Source of the DNA: Taxillus chinensis
Taxonomy: Eukaryota; Streptophyta; Magnoliopsida; Santalales; Loranthaceae
Reading direction: 5' to 3'
Length of the DNA: 64,000 nt
Assembly (NCBI GenBank): GCA_023512835.1
Contig: CM042084.1
Location: 12,921,842-12,985,841, forward strand
The notes under the pieces were generated by a model. It was not told where the DNA came from, ran no database searches, and saw only the letters and a program-made list of their open reading frames with translations. Position numbers and translations under genes: made by a program. The first letter of the stretch is position 1. Every line of letters begins with the position of its first letter. This document shows positions 10,612 to 23,000 of this stretch, one piece after another.

Positions 10612-13600
10612 TGTGGACAGACTTGGTGTTGGTCGGCAGTGTGGTGTCATACGGTTATATGATGCGTGAGAGAGAGATATGCATGGTGTCCGTAGTGGTG
10701 TGAGAGAGACCTAGTGTTACATATTAATGAAACTTCAATCACTCTTCAAATTCGACAAACATACACAAATCACTATAAACAATTTAGTCATTTTAATGTT
10801 TAATGAGACTAATGTATGTCATTTATTAGATTTCATCAAAAACTTACATTTTAAATTAGCTTCGATGAAATTAATACTCTTACATTTTTGTTTAAGTGAT
10901 ATGATATTCAATTACACGAGTGACTTATTTTTTAAATTTTTAAAAAATACAATCAACCTAACAGACAGAAGCTGCCACCGGCGGGGTTCCTCAACTTGCC
11001 ACTATCAATACGTTTCCAAAGACTCTCAAGGGCAATGTGTCACGAATGTCATAGGGCCATATGGAGAGCAAAACAATTTAAGTACATTGAGGGTGGTGGC
11101 GTAAATGGTGATTCCTATACGTAGATGATTTCTATCATTGCGGTGTTGAAGGACGCTAAGGTCAAGGAGGTAAGGGACGTTGACTTTGGTGTGGAAGAGG
11201 TGACACATTAGAGCTCTTTTTATTCGTTATTATAATTAAGTTTGTTTTTTCCATTTTTATATGATTTTTTGGGCTTAATTTTAGTTTGTGGGTTTTTGGG
11301 AATTGAAATTGGCAGGGGTTTGTTTGTGATCAAAAGCTGGCTCTCATTCATGTGTTTATGAGAAATAAATTGAATGGTTAGGGAAAGGATGGGGATCGGA
11401 ATTTACAATACATATGAGAGTTTGAAGATTGAGTGATATAAGCAATTTAAGTATCTCACGATGATGAAAGAGTCAAAACCCTGGAAATACCCACCGGAAA
11501 AAAGAAGTAAAAAAACAGTCGAGACAAACACATGAAGAACGACAGCGGACCACTCGACCAGTGGCTGAGTTTGAGCTGCAGTACTCACCATGACAGACTT
11601 TGAGAGAGCTGACGCTGGACGGACGAGCACAGATCAGACCAGCACAGACTGGACAGACGAGGTGACAAGCTGTCGGACTGCATGGCGTAGGTTGGGCAAT
11701 GGGGCTGCGTCAGTGCTGTGCATCTCCAAGTCTCTTACTCTCCAATGTGGCACAGCCTGTTGTGTAACGTAAGCAAGCAACTAAGCTAATTAGGTTAGAA
11801 AGAAATTAATGCAATTTAATATTTTATAATAATGCATATGCATTATTAAAAGCTAGATATGGATATTGGAATGGCCGAATGTGACTAAAGAGGGCTTGTG
11901 GGTGTGGGTTGGGATGGGTGAGTGCAGGTTGGATTTGGTTGGGCAGTCATGGTAGATTTTAAACTGGGCCTGAATATACTTTTGTCTCGCTGGCTGGCCC
12001 GTATCCATAATTCGTTTAAACCGTAATAGGCTCGCTTTTAAATGGGCTCAAAATATTGAGTCCAGCCAGCCTCATATTGTGGGTCAGCTCGTGTGACCCA
12101 TAGGCTTCTGATGTGTTTAACATGCATAATTTAAATGAGTCGATACTCCCAATAGCTTATTTAATTAAGCTTGACAAACATCCACTATAACCTCTTCAAA
12201 TTTGACTCTTCAAAATAACCAAAAATACATCTTTTCTATTTTAACAATTCAAGCACACTTTTTAATCTCTCTATTTTAACCATTTATCAATTAAAATATT
12301 ACTTTTTTAAATATTTATTTATTCTTTTAAATGGAAAAGTAAATGTGAAAATAAAAAAATAGAAAAGTAAATATGGTGAGAGAAAATATAATATTTTAAT
12401 AAATAGAGAGTGAATAGTATTTGGTTAAATTTAAAGAGTTACTAGTTATTTTGTTAAATTTTTGGTTAGAATAAAAAGTTTGAAAAGTATAGTTTTAAGG
12501 TATTTTTATTAAACTAGCTATTCAAACTAACAAAAAAACATAAATAGAAAATCTATAGTGGATGCTACAAATTTAGCTTGATTTCTATAGAATTTCGCTT
12601 TGACTCAATTCGATTACATAGGCTATATTATTACTCATAATTTAATATTTATATTATTTACAAATAACATAATGTCATAGTCTATATAATGTTATTTATG
12701 ATAATATATAATCATAATTATGATATTATATACAAAACAATTAAAAATTATTACATATATGATATATGTAATTATATTTATGATATATGTAATTATATTT
12801 ATATTACATATATGATATAAGAGTAATAGATTGAACTATAATCTATATATATTATTTATTTTCTTATTTTTAGTGATACATTAACAATTATACTATATAT
12901 TATAAAATTAACAAGTAAAGAATATAAATTATATTTTAAGTTTATTGTTAATGTTAATTATTTTAAATAATTAATACTTCATTATATGAAAATATTTTTT
13001 AAATCAATTATTAAAATATTCTTTAAATATTCTTTGCACAATCTATTACTCTTTTGTTATTTATGACAAGCGGTTTTAAAAAATATCTAATTTAGAGAGC
13101 ATTTATAATGACCGTTAGAGCACTTAAAATACATAATTAGTTTAGAAAGTCGTATGAAAAGAAAGTTGAAAATGTTGGTGTAAAAAAAAAAATCCAAAAC
13201 CCTAATCCTAAATCCCAAAGTCAAACTCATAGTTCAGATTTGGTTGAGGCAAAATTTAAACACGAACCGAATGGAAATATTAATATTACATGTGTTAATT
13301 ATTAAATATGTAATCAAATAATATATTTTTATAACGTAAAATTTATATTTGTATTTATATTTTTAATCGTATATTAAAAAAAAACTAAACTTGAAATTAC
13401 CTGAACTCTCAGTTACGAGAAAAAGCAACGGCTTTGAGAAACTAAAAAAGAGATATAAATCATAAAATTTAAAACTTCATGATAGGCTTCCCGTTAATGT
13501 TGGAAGTCTGTTCCATTTATGTTTGTTGAAAAGTAACGATTGTGAGTTAGAAAGGCAAAGAGTTTTTTTTTTTCTTTTAATATGATGGCTATGGCATGTC

Positions 13601-15857
13601 CAATGGCCTCACACAAGGCCCTAGGCACATTACTTCTTTCTTTTTTTTTTTTTTCTTTTTTTTTTTGGCATGTAGGAAATCAGCCGATGGAATCTACAAC
13701 GATAAATTTTACAAGTTAGTGACTTTTGTTGTTTTACATCAATCATGAGACTTGAAAAATAAATCAAGACAGATACTAATATTCATGAGAATTAAATTCA
13801 AAACTTTATTTAGGCGTGAGAATTAATCCACCTCAGTAGGGCCTAGGCACATTTATCTTGTGGATAGGGACAAGAAATGTTCCATCCTATCAAACAAATT
13901 AAATGTGGTTTATGGATATTATGCTTGCTTTCACTTGACTCTCATTATGAGGATAAATTATTTGGCATCGAGTGTAATACTGTTTTTAAACTTAACATTC
14001 TGCCTTGACGGAAATTAGGAGCGGTAATAGATAGCAAAATATTCTGCCTTGACTCTACCGCGCATAATTTTGATTATTTTTATTTAAAATTTTATAACGT
14101 TTCAAATATTATTATATAATTATTTTGTAATTATGGTTTATGATTTTTGATATTTTTGAATGATATTTATTATTATAAAATTAATTTAATTTTGATAATT
14201 TTTTGAATAAAAAATAATACAGAAATTTAATTTAAGCTAAAATTATTCATATGGACATATTTAATAAAGAGCAGTAGTGGGTAGATGGAATCTCATTCAT
14301 AGAACCGTTAGAGAATGGGGAAGCGTTAATAAATTGATTTTGGCCCCTAGGGCTTGAATCACCCATATTAGCAATTTAGGAGAGCGGGTGGATGAAGCTT
14401 CTCCCGTCAGTCCCGCCATAAGACGGAATATTCATTCCGTCTACACATAAAACATAGTACAGTTTCAAAATTTTATTACTCGCCTAGTAAAAAAAATATA
14501 ACACTCAAGAATAAAAATGATAATAGATACTCCTGACACAAATTACTAAAAAAAAAAAAATGATAGTCGCATATGTTCGGATGCTATTAGAACGTGTAAA
14601 AAAATTAAGATGACTTATAAAATCTGAAAGAATCAAGAAACACTCCAAAGATGAGAATGTGCCGTCAGGCCATAAGAGAAGACAGAGATTTAAGCTAGCC
14701 GCACACAGGGTACCCTAGAGTGGAGCAAACAATCCGAAAATCAACATAGTGGAGCTTCCTTTTTGCTTCAGTCATCAGTGGACGAGGTGGATGGCATGCT
14801 TTTTCTAGCATGGCCTTGGGAGCCATTCATTCACTCACATGCCAAAGAGGTTGGATAGATCCGAGAGCACCGAGATAGTGCAGTGCAAAGGTGTGTGCAT
14901 AGGGATGGGTTGGGGAGAGAAGTGGAAATTGCTTTCCTGACCCAAAAGTTGAGGTTTGTTGGTTGGTGGGAGAGCAAGGTAATATTAAATGTTAATTTTT
15001 GTTTTCTTTTTTGAAAACATATATAGCCCGAATATTATTATCATTACCATTTTCTTGTCCAACTCAAAGACACAAAAGTGAACATAACTAGATAAAATCT
15101 AATCGTCAGGCATAGCCTGGCATTGAAATATAAATGTCTATGAGACAGATGATTGAGCTACCAAACTCTCCAAACAGGTTCATATCTCATTTATTTTGAT
15201 TAATTTACATGTGATTTAATTCAATGAAATTTTTTGAGCAGAATATTAATATATTATAATTTTACTCAATTTAGTATGAATTTTTTTAAAATACTATTTA
15301 TAATTAACATATCGATAATTTTGACTATCAATTTATAATTCAAATTAAATTAAATTTTATCGTAAAATAGAAAATTCTCATCGCGCTCCAGCCTGGCGGA
15401 GTCAGAAGTCATGTACACACACTTTCGTCCCCCATTTTATTATTAGTATTACTATATATATATATATATTAAAAACACACACACATTTTGCTTTTGTTTT
15501 TTATTTGAAAAAAGAAAAGGGAAAACCGAAACTAACGTCACAATTCCAAACAACGCCGTTTGGAAGTTTGTTAGTAACTTCCGACCTCACATGTAGCGTT
15601 CAAAATCGTTCAGTTACGAATTCAGTTTTTTTATTTATTATTATTATTATTTTTTTGTATTAAGTTAAAAACGACACTGGTTGGGTACGCTCGCGCCGCT
15701 CAGTGTAGCTACGATCCGACGCGTGTTTGTCTCCCTATCTACAGCTGTACACTCAGTAACTGCCGCTGCCACGAAGCTCCGTTCGACCGGTCAACCTGAC
15801 CGGCTCAGCTGGTCATCCCTATCCCTCCCCCAACGCCTTTGCAACAACACACCCCTG
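10612..15857. other. Gene-poor spacer between TRIM and MYB gene
   Basis: I see no gene I can support. The part 11820-13420 is AT-rich and includes one MITE candidate. The part 13600-13680 is poly-T rich. The part 14640-14960 is less AT-biased but shows no recognisable protein. A short TA run is at 15450-15468. The last 250 bases are the presumed MYB promoter. Confidence 0.5.
12177..12566. mobile_element. Candidate MITE (family also seen at 54871-55191)
   Basis: The left end aacatccactata matches the reverse complement of the right end (agcatccactata) at 11 or 12 of 13 positions. The 390-base interior is AT-rich and non-coding. The interior ctcttcaaa...actaacaaaaaaacataaat layout recurs in the element at 54871-55191, so both seem to be one family. 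The target duplication is not clear. Confidence 0.5.
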
Positions 15858-15866
15858 TATATAAAT
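15858..15866 (+). promoter_or_regulatory. Candidate TATA box of the MYB gene
   Basis: TATATAAAT lies 129 bases upstream of the MYB start codon. It is followed by a C/CT-rich leader (ccgccgccgcctcctcc) typical of plant 5' UTRs. A start site about 30 bases downstream would give a leader of roughly 100 bases. This is inference from position and consensus only. Confidence 0.55.
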
Positions 15867-15994
15867 TAATGGTCCCCCCGCCGCCGCCTCCTCCATCTCC
15901 ACCTCCACCTCCACCGCCGCCGTCCAAATCAATTATATATGCTCTGTAAAAAACAGTGTTTCTTTTCTTCGTCTAATCAACGCTATTTATTTGA

Positions 15995-16990
15995 ATGGCG
16001 TGTTCGGGGAAGGATCTGGATCGGGTAAAGGGGCCGTGGAGCCCCGAAGAGGACCGCTTGTTGCAGAGTCTGGTGGAGAAGCAGGGTCCGAGGAACTGGT
16101 CGGAGATAGGGAAGTCGATCCCCGGAAGATCCGGAAAGTCCTGCCGCCTGCGGTGGTGCAACCAGCTCTCGCCGCAGGTGGAGCACACCCCGTTCTCGCC
16201 GGAGGAGGACGACACCATCGCCAGAGCCCACGCCAGGCTGGGCAACAAATGGGCGGCCATCGCGCGACTCCTCGCCGGCCGCACCGACAACGCCATCAAG
16301 AACCACTGGAACTCCACCCTGAAGCGCAAATGCTGCTCCGTCGCCGACGCCTGCCGGCATCGCCGCCGGCTCAAGCGGTCCTCCAGTGCCGGGCTTCCGG
16401 TTCTGGGATCGGGTCCGGCTCTCCACCCGGACACCTCGTCCGGGTCCGATTTGAGCCATTCCAGCGACAGCGAGCCGCCTCCGTCATCTGTATTCGGATC
16501 TGGATCCGGTGAAGGTGATGCTGCGGCCGGGTCCGGGTCCTTGCCCGCCATTTTTGTTTCCCCGATTCAGCAGGCGGATTGGTCTGAGTCGACGGGCGAT
16601 GATGGGCCGGAGACCTCCCTCAGCCTCTCTCCGCCTGGATCCGGATCGGAATCCGTATTTGATCTACCCGCGACTGGGTCAACGAGCAGGGTGCAGGTTG
16701 GCGGCATGGAACAAATGATACCGGATCCGGATCCGAGTCCGGTTCGGACCGAGAGTGACGTAGCAGAGAAACGGTTTTTCGGGGCGGAGTTGTTGGGGGT
16801 GATGCAGGCGATGGTAAGGGAGGAGGTGAGGAAGTACATGGCGGCGGCGGGGGCGGGGGCGGGGATGAGCAGCGAGCAAAACGCGGTTTTTTGTAATTTG
16901 CAGGGTGAGGCGGTTAGGCACGCCGTGGAGTTACGATTCGGCGTTAGCAAGATGGAGCCGAGCTGGGAAGCATTTTCGGGATTGAATTGA
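15995..16990 (+). CDS. R2R3-MYB transcription factor, subgroup 22 (MYB44/70/73/77-like)
   Basis: A single-exon gene of 331 residues encodes a nuclear DNA-binding protein. R2 spans about residues 12-60, with Trp at 15, 35 and 54. R3 spans about 65-113, with Phe at 67 in place of the first Trp and Trp at 86 and 105. The linker and R2 sequence ([20 protein letters not shown]) are typical of subgroup 22. Further subgroup marks are a Ser-rich stretch near 144-159 ([11 protein letters not shown]), an EAR-like TSLSLSPPG at 207-215, and an amphipathic [18 protein letters not shown] at 264-281. The start is the first ATG after the leader and precedes [12 protein letters not shown] as in relatives, which are also intronless. 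Relatives act in ABA, auxin and stress responses. The exact orthologue cannot be fixed here. Confidence 0.95.
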   Translation: MACSGKDLDRVKGPWSPEEDRLLQSLVEKQGPRNWSEIGKSIPGRSGKSCRLRWCNQLSPQVEHTPFSPEEDDTIARAHARLGNKWAAIARLLAGRTDNAIKNHWNSTLKRKCCSVADACRHRRRLKRSSSAGLPVLGSGPALHPDTSSGSDLSHSSDSEPPPSSVFGSGSGEGDAAAGSGSLPAIFVSPIQQADWSESTGDDGPETSLSLSPPGSGSESVFDLPATGSTSRVQVGGMEQMIPDPDPSPVRTESDVAEKRFFGAELLGVMQAMVREEVRKYMAAAGAGAGMSSEQNAVFCNLQGEAVRHAVELRFGVSKMEPSWEAFSGLN

Positions 16991-18391
16991 AAAGCCCGGA
17001 AGAAGTTAGGGACGGATATGAAATTCTATTTTTTTTTTTTTTTTTTGGTTTTGAGATTAGGATAAATTAAGCAGCGGCCAGCGGGAGAGGGACGGCCGCG
17101 GGGTTGGTGAACGATTTCGTAAGATTTAAAAAAAAAAAAAAAAACGCGGTGGGGTCGCCACGCCCACGCGAGCGTCCGTCTCCGTCTCCGTCTGAGAGGC
17201 AATTGCTTTTTGCTGAGTACGCAAACTAAATTGAAAACATTAATGTTAGGCGCGCACGGCATGTATGTGTGTTTGGAACATTAAATGCTACTCAACCTTA
17301 AAGAACATATAAAATTTAATGACCTAGTTATTGTTAAATACCAGGGAGACCGAAACGACAGCGCACAGATGTTCCTCTTACCATATTTATGGCTCTCAAG
17401 ATAATATCCAACTGCATCCAATTCCAATATATTTTATTCTACACCACTAGTTGCAACAACGGTATAGATTAAAGAACACATGTTGTAAAAAAGTTAGGGA
17501 CAGCTTTGTTATAAAGAACACATGTTGTAATCCCTCCGTAATTTCATAAATTAAAATCCTTTCCAATCTAATTATGTCACAATATGGACATTAATAACAT
17601 ACTTCAAAATGTAATTATTTTTAAAATTTAACTCTAATGTTTTTTTATTTTATATGTATTTATATTAAAATAATATTTTATTTCACACATGATCGCCAAA
17701 CCCACCCAACACGGATCGCCACCCCCCTCTGTTTGCCCGACTGACGATGGCAATGCCAACCTGGATGTTCACCCTCTTGATAGCGACATCCAAACTAGAG
17801 CCAAAATCTAGCCTTGCAGAGCCCCCAGAAGCCTCAAGTGGCAGGGGGGTAGCAAGCTTGGGTAAGAACCTCTCTACATTGGAGACAATGGCCTGAGAAG
17901 CCTATAAGATGGGAATCCAAGAGGAAGAGGAAGCCGAATTGAAGATTGAGGTTGATAGTGAGGAGCTCGAGTGTCATCGTCTATGTCGAAGTAGCCAAAT
18001 CCCCTGATAATCACCTGGGATGGAGCGGCGGGGATGTGGCGGTGGGGTTTTGGGGTGGGGGGTGAGTAACAGCGCCGCCTAAGATGGTGTGGCAGGGATG
18101 GGGGGCCACCTAGGATGGAGCAGCAGTAAAGAGAGGCAGAGAAATAGGGGAGATGGAAAACAAAGAGGAAAGAGAAAAACATATGAAAATAATAAAATAA
18201 TATATAAATAATGAATAATAACTTTTCATTTGTAAAAAGTTATTATTATGTGAAAATTTTATTGTAGCATAGATTTAAAGTTTTGTTTTCTACATGTAGA
18301 TAATAGAGAATGTGTTGAAAGTGATCTTAGGTTGTAATTTTTTTTTAATGTTTATCTTGGATTGAAATTAGGCAAGAAGAAAATTTTATTG
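16991..18391. other. Spacer downstream of the MYB gene
   Basis: The first 250 bases are probably 3' UTR and contain long T and A runs (17028-17046, 17129-17144) and a cgtctc repeat near 17173. The part 17690-18180 is GC-richer but gives no protein I recognise on either strand. AT-rich DNA follows. Confidence 0.5.
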
Positions 18392-18396
18392 CCTAA

Positions 18397-19762
18397 TGCT
18401 GAGAAGTTGTACACAGAAGAAAGTGGGAGAAGCCAAGGAGTTAATAAGGTGGAGCAAGCTCAAAAATGTTACAACGCGTTTTAAAGTCATGCGGGGCCGA
18501 TGTAGCAAGATCAAAGCGGACAATATTGTTATATGCGGGTAGGCCGACACCTTGGCCTGATTCTAATAAGTAGTATCAAAGCCTGGTTGTCCTCAAAAAA
18601 GGTGTTCCATGATATTGAAAGTCTTTTCGGCATGGTGTGATCGAACAACATGTTTTGTGGTGTGCGGCGATATGCAAAACCTCTATCACTAGGTGATCGA
18701 ATTAGTATATATGATCTTAATTAGGGTGTGGATTGAGGGAGAGTTGCAAGGAAAATTTCATAACGGTCTTACATGGTGGCAGCACAGATCCATAGGTGTG
18801 TCCTATGATGTGGTTTGATGTGTGATAAAGGGAGAGATTGCTGGGAAGTTGTCTTACAAGGAAGAAAGCGAGGGAAGTCAAGGAGTTAATATAGTGGAGC
18901 TGGCCTAAAAAATGCTACAACGCGTTTTAAAGCCATGTCGGCCGATGTGGTGAGCCCAAAGTGTACAATATTGTGACATGTGAGTGGGTCTGCGCCTTAG
19001 CCCGATCCTAACAAGTGGTATCAGAGTCTGGTTGTCCCTCGGAAAGGTGTTTCATGATATCAAAAGTCTTCTCGGCATAGTATGATAGAGGGTGTATCCC
19101 GTAGTGTGCGACGATATTGGATTGAAATACAAACCCCTATCATCAGGTGTTCGAATCGGTATGATCTCAATCATGATGTAAATTGAGGGGGAGCTGCAAG
19201 GAAAATTCCATGACGGTCTCACATGGTGGCAACTCAGATCCATAGGTATATCCTATGATGTGGTTCGATGTGTGACAAAGGGAGAGATTGTTGACAGGGA
19301 CGGAACTAGAAAGTTTGGTTAGGGGGGGCCGAGTATGTAATTCATGTTTAAAAATTATTATTTAAAACTATAATTAGTATGATCGGTTTCGAAATTTAAG
19401 GAATCTAATGTAATTATTAAATTAAAAGCTCTTATTCATAAATTAAACTATTGATTTTTATTTTTTTACTATAGTTATAGGAACAATATAAAATTTAAAA
19501 ATTTATATATCATTGTCAAAATTATAAATTAATTTTTGATTGTTTGTTGCTGTCAAAAGTTAAGCCAAGACGAGATGAGTCCTAAAAGTCTTAATTTTAA
19601 TTTAATTTTTAGAGCCAAAGACTCAGGCATTACTTGTCTGGCCTTGAGACTAACATTAACGATTAGTACCATTTAAATTAAAATTAATAACATAAAAGCA
19701 TAAAATACTTATAAAACTTACTATTAAAATCCATAATTTTATATTATATATTTATATATTAA

Positions 19763-19799
<37 letters not shown>

Positions 19800-20026
19800 A
19801 ATTGAGGGGGGGGGGTTATGGCCCTGCCGCCCCCCCCTAATTCCGTCCCTGATTGTTGAGAAGTTGTCACACGTGGAAGAAAATGGAGGAAGCCAAAGAG
19901 TTAATAAGGTGAAGCAGGCCAGAAATATCACAGCACGTTTTAAAATCGTGCAAGCCGATGTGGCGAACTCAAAACGTATAATATTATGACATACGAGTAG
20001 GCTTACACAGAAGCCCGATCTTAACA
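18397..20026 (+). mobile_element. Tandem TRIM with three terminal repeats and one TSD, carrying a hAT insertion
   Basis: Terminal direct repeats lie at 18397-18568, 18839-19013 and 19854-20026. They are separated by two interiors of about 270-275 bases that are similar to each other and to the TRIM at 9980-10606. Primer-binding sites (tggtatcagagtctgg at 19016 and a mutated copy at 18571) follow the first and second repeats. Purine tracts (gggagagat) precede the second and third. The outermost flanks are CCTAA at 18392-18396 and CCTAA at 20027-20031, so the repeat-interior-repeat-interior-repeat unit looks inserted as one piece. A hAT-like element splits the block at the start of the third repeat. 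Confidence 0.93.
19295..19851. mobile_element. Non-autonomous hAT-like DNA transposon
   Basis: The 557-base element has terminal inverted repeats CAGGGACGGAA / TTCCGTCCCTG and a perfect 8-base target duplication ATTGTTGA at 19287-19294 and 19852-19859. CAGGG ends with an 8-base duplication are the signature of the hAT superfamily. The interior is AT-rich with G-rich and C-rich subterminal runs and a TA microsatellite near 19770-19792. No transposase is encoded. It landed on the first bases of the third TRIM repeat. Confidence 0.93.
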
Positions 20027-20031
20027 CCTAA

Positions 20032-23000
20032 ATCCAAGCGATAGCTTTTCTTCTTTAAACTCTTTTTTTTTTTTTTTCCGTAAGTCGGCTGTGGCGCTGC
20101 AAAAACTCCACCGTCCCGTAAGTCGACATTTATTTCAATACTGAATTTTTTTAAAATAATAATTAAATTTGTAAAAAAATAACAACCATCGTAAAATTTT
20201 CAAGTATAACGTATACTGCATTAATATTTAATTAAATAATTAAAAATAATATAATATAATATTAAAAATTCCCGCGGTGGCAGATTTTGTGAGACAGTCA
20301 ACTCGCACCCCTTATTTTTTTTAGTTTCACTTTTTAGTGAACTCATGACAGTTGCTTTAAATATATAAAGTAATATATTTATATAAGTTAAGTAATATAT
20401 AATTAAGGGTAAATTATTACTATCATATAATGTTTTTTTTAAATAAAGATATAGCTGCTATTGCAAATTAAAGAATATTTTTAAATATATAAAATTTCAA
20501 ATTTAGTATGTTTTTCTATACATATTGATAGTCATTATAAATTCAGTGTGGTTCAGCCCGAAGAAATTTTACCTCCTTTTTCTTCAATTGTCCACGTGAA
20601 CTGATATGCATTTGAAAAAGAAAAAATAATAATCCAATTCATCACTACAGCTCGGCAGATAATAAAAAATTACCTGATGAATTGGTTGTCAGGGTAATAT
20701 TAAAATTTTCGACTGGAAAAAATAAAGTCCGAATTGAATAATTCAAATGAAGAAATAAAATAAAATAAATATACAAACCTCTGAGTTTGATGAGGAGACA
20801 CGTTGAAGTATGTTCCGAGACTTCAACATTAATCAATAATAAGTTATGTTTGTTTTGATTGTTTTATGTAAAGTTATTCGAAAAAAATAAAACCCTCTAT
20901 CTTTCCATTCAACATATGTTGCAGGATATATGTAGTATATCATCGTAAAAGATAATGATACAACAGTATAAATCTAACAATCACTGATAGTTAAACAGTA
21001 TAAATCTACAACAGTATAAATCTAATGATACGGTACAACAATCAAATTTAAATATAAATAGATAAGATAGTTACTTAGTCAAACTACGAGAAGATAAGAG
21101 AAAAACGTCACTGATGTTTTTATTTTCAAAATAATACAGCTGTTTTTGAGTATACATAGAGTAGAAAATAAAAAAAAATTATTTTTACTTTTTAAGTATT
21201 AAAGAATAAAAATAATTTTTTATTACTTTTAATTTTTTATTGTCTATATTCACAAATAACTATTATATTTTAAAAATAAAAACACAGAAAACAGTTAAAA
21301 CAAACATACTCTAACATAGGCTAATCATAATAGATAAACAAGGATACAAGCACAAGGAAATCACGAGCTAAGATTTTTACAACTCCTTAACGTTGTCTCT
21401 CTTTGATTGTGCTTGACGGTTCAACCTGTCTCACTCTATTGAATATATTTTAAGAAATAATATTTTCTAATTTTTTAATATTGTAAATTTGTGACTAATA
21501 ATTTAATATAAACAGTAATTAATTTTTAAATTTATTATATTTTCTATACCGATATTAGCATTACTTTATATTTTAAAAATATTATTCATATCTCTTTAGG
21601 GGATGAATAATATACTATTTGATATATTTTATTTATTCTTACTCATCTCATTTTCCATCTTTATATCTATTCTATTAAATTATATATTTTATTTTTATTT
21701 TTTATATTTATTACAACTAATTAAAAATATATTTAAATAATAAATAGTAATCTATATGATTTTTTTTCTTATATCTATTCCTGAACTCTATTTTAAAGTA
21801 CCTGATGATGTGGACTTGTTTTTTTTTTTTATATCAAAAATCTAAAACTATAAAATACCATTATATGAGAAAAATGTAACTTCACACATTTTTTTTTAAA
21901 CTCCTTGACATACAACGGTCATGCGCGCCAATCAAGTTGATTTACTTGTGTCCACTGTCCATATGAAGTTGCTACGTAAAAAACCATTGGAAGCAGCTCC
22001 AGCCGATAGGAACGAATGAATGTTTATAGCCTCCAAACTTTTCAAACATCAAAAGGTACACCAGAAAGAAGAATGGATTTTTATTGACATTAATTATAAA
22101 TTAAATATGACAATTTTTAGTATAAATATATTATTTATGTTTTAAATTCAAAGTATAGATATTTTTAAATAATTGATAAAATAATTATTTTAAATATCAT
22201 TAAAATTTTTTATTAATCAAGTATTTAATGCCTTATTTGAAATCCCAAGTATTTTAAAATAATTAGATTTAAATGTTCTCACTTCCTCACGGTAGTAAAA
22301 TCATTCTCATCGGCTCAACAAATCTTAATTTTAGCTAAATATTACCTAAAAAGAAATAAAAACCTTTAACATTAGCCTCAATAAAATAGTTATAAATTTG
22401 AAGAGTCTTATTTTACTTGCTAGATCAGGCAAGCCATTATGTGTTTGCTACTTTTTTTAAAAGTAAAATAATATTTTTTTTCATCTCTTTTAATAATATT
22501 TGAAACAGGCAATAATATTTCTTTCTCCTATCTCTTAATAAAATTTTAAATAAATTAATATTTTAATTAAAATAATAAAAGTTTGAAGAGTCTATTATTT
22601 TATGTTATAAAATTAAGCTAGTTATAATTTATAAAAAGTAATATTTAACTAAATTATAATTTAATTTTAGTGAGACTACTGTGAATGTTCTAAGAAACTT
22701 ATATATCTTTAAATGCCTATTACCATTAAGGCACTGAGATTATCCTTGTATACATAATGAGAAGAATAAAATGTTTTTAAACAATTAAGGCACTTGGTAA
22801 TTTTGTTAATAGACAAAAAAATTATCAGAAAAATTAAGAGTAAGTAAAAACAATGACAAAGAAAGTGTAGATAAAAGCAAAACATTTTTAACCTTAATAA
22901 TCGACATAGAGGTCTTATTGGAAACTTGAATAAACTTAACTTGTGAGGGTTCAAGAGAATTAATTAGAAATAAAGTATTAGTTATGACCAATAACTTTAG

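Noticed and set aside
15973..16950. Antisense and alternative frames over the MYB gene
   Set aside because: Low-complexity Pro/Arg-rich shadows of the R2R3-MYB frame.
17874..18182. Pro-rich minus-strand frame downstream of MYB
   Set aside because: No recognisable family and biased composition.
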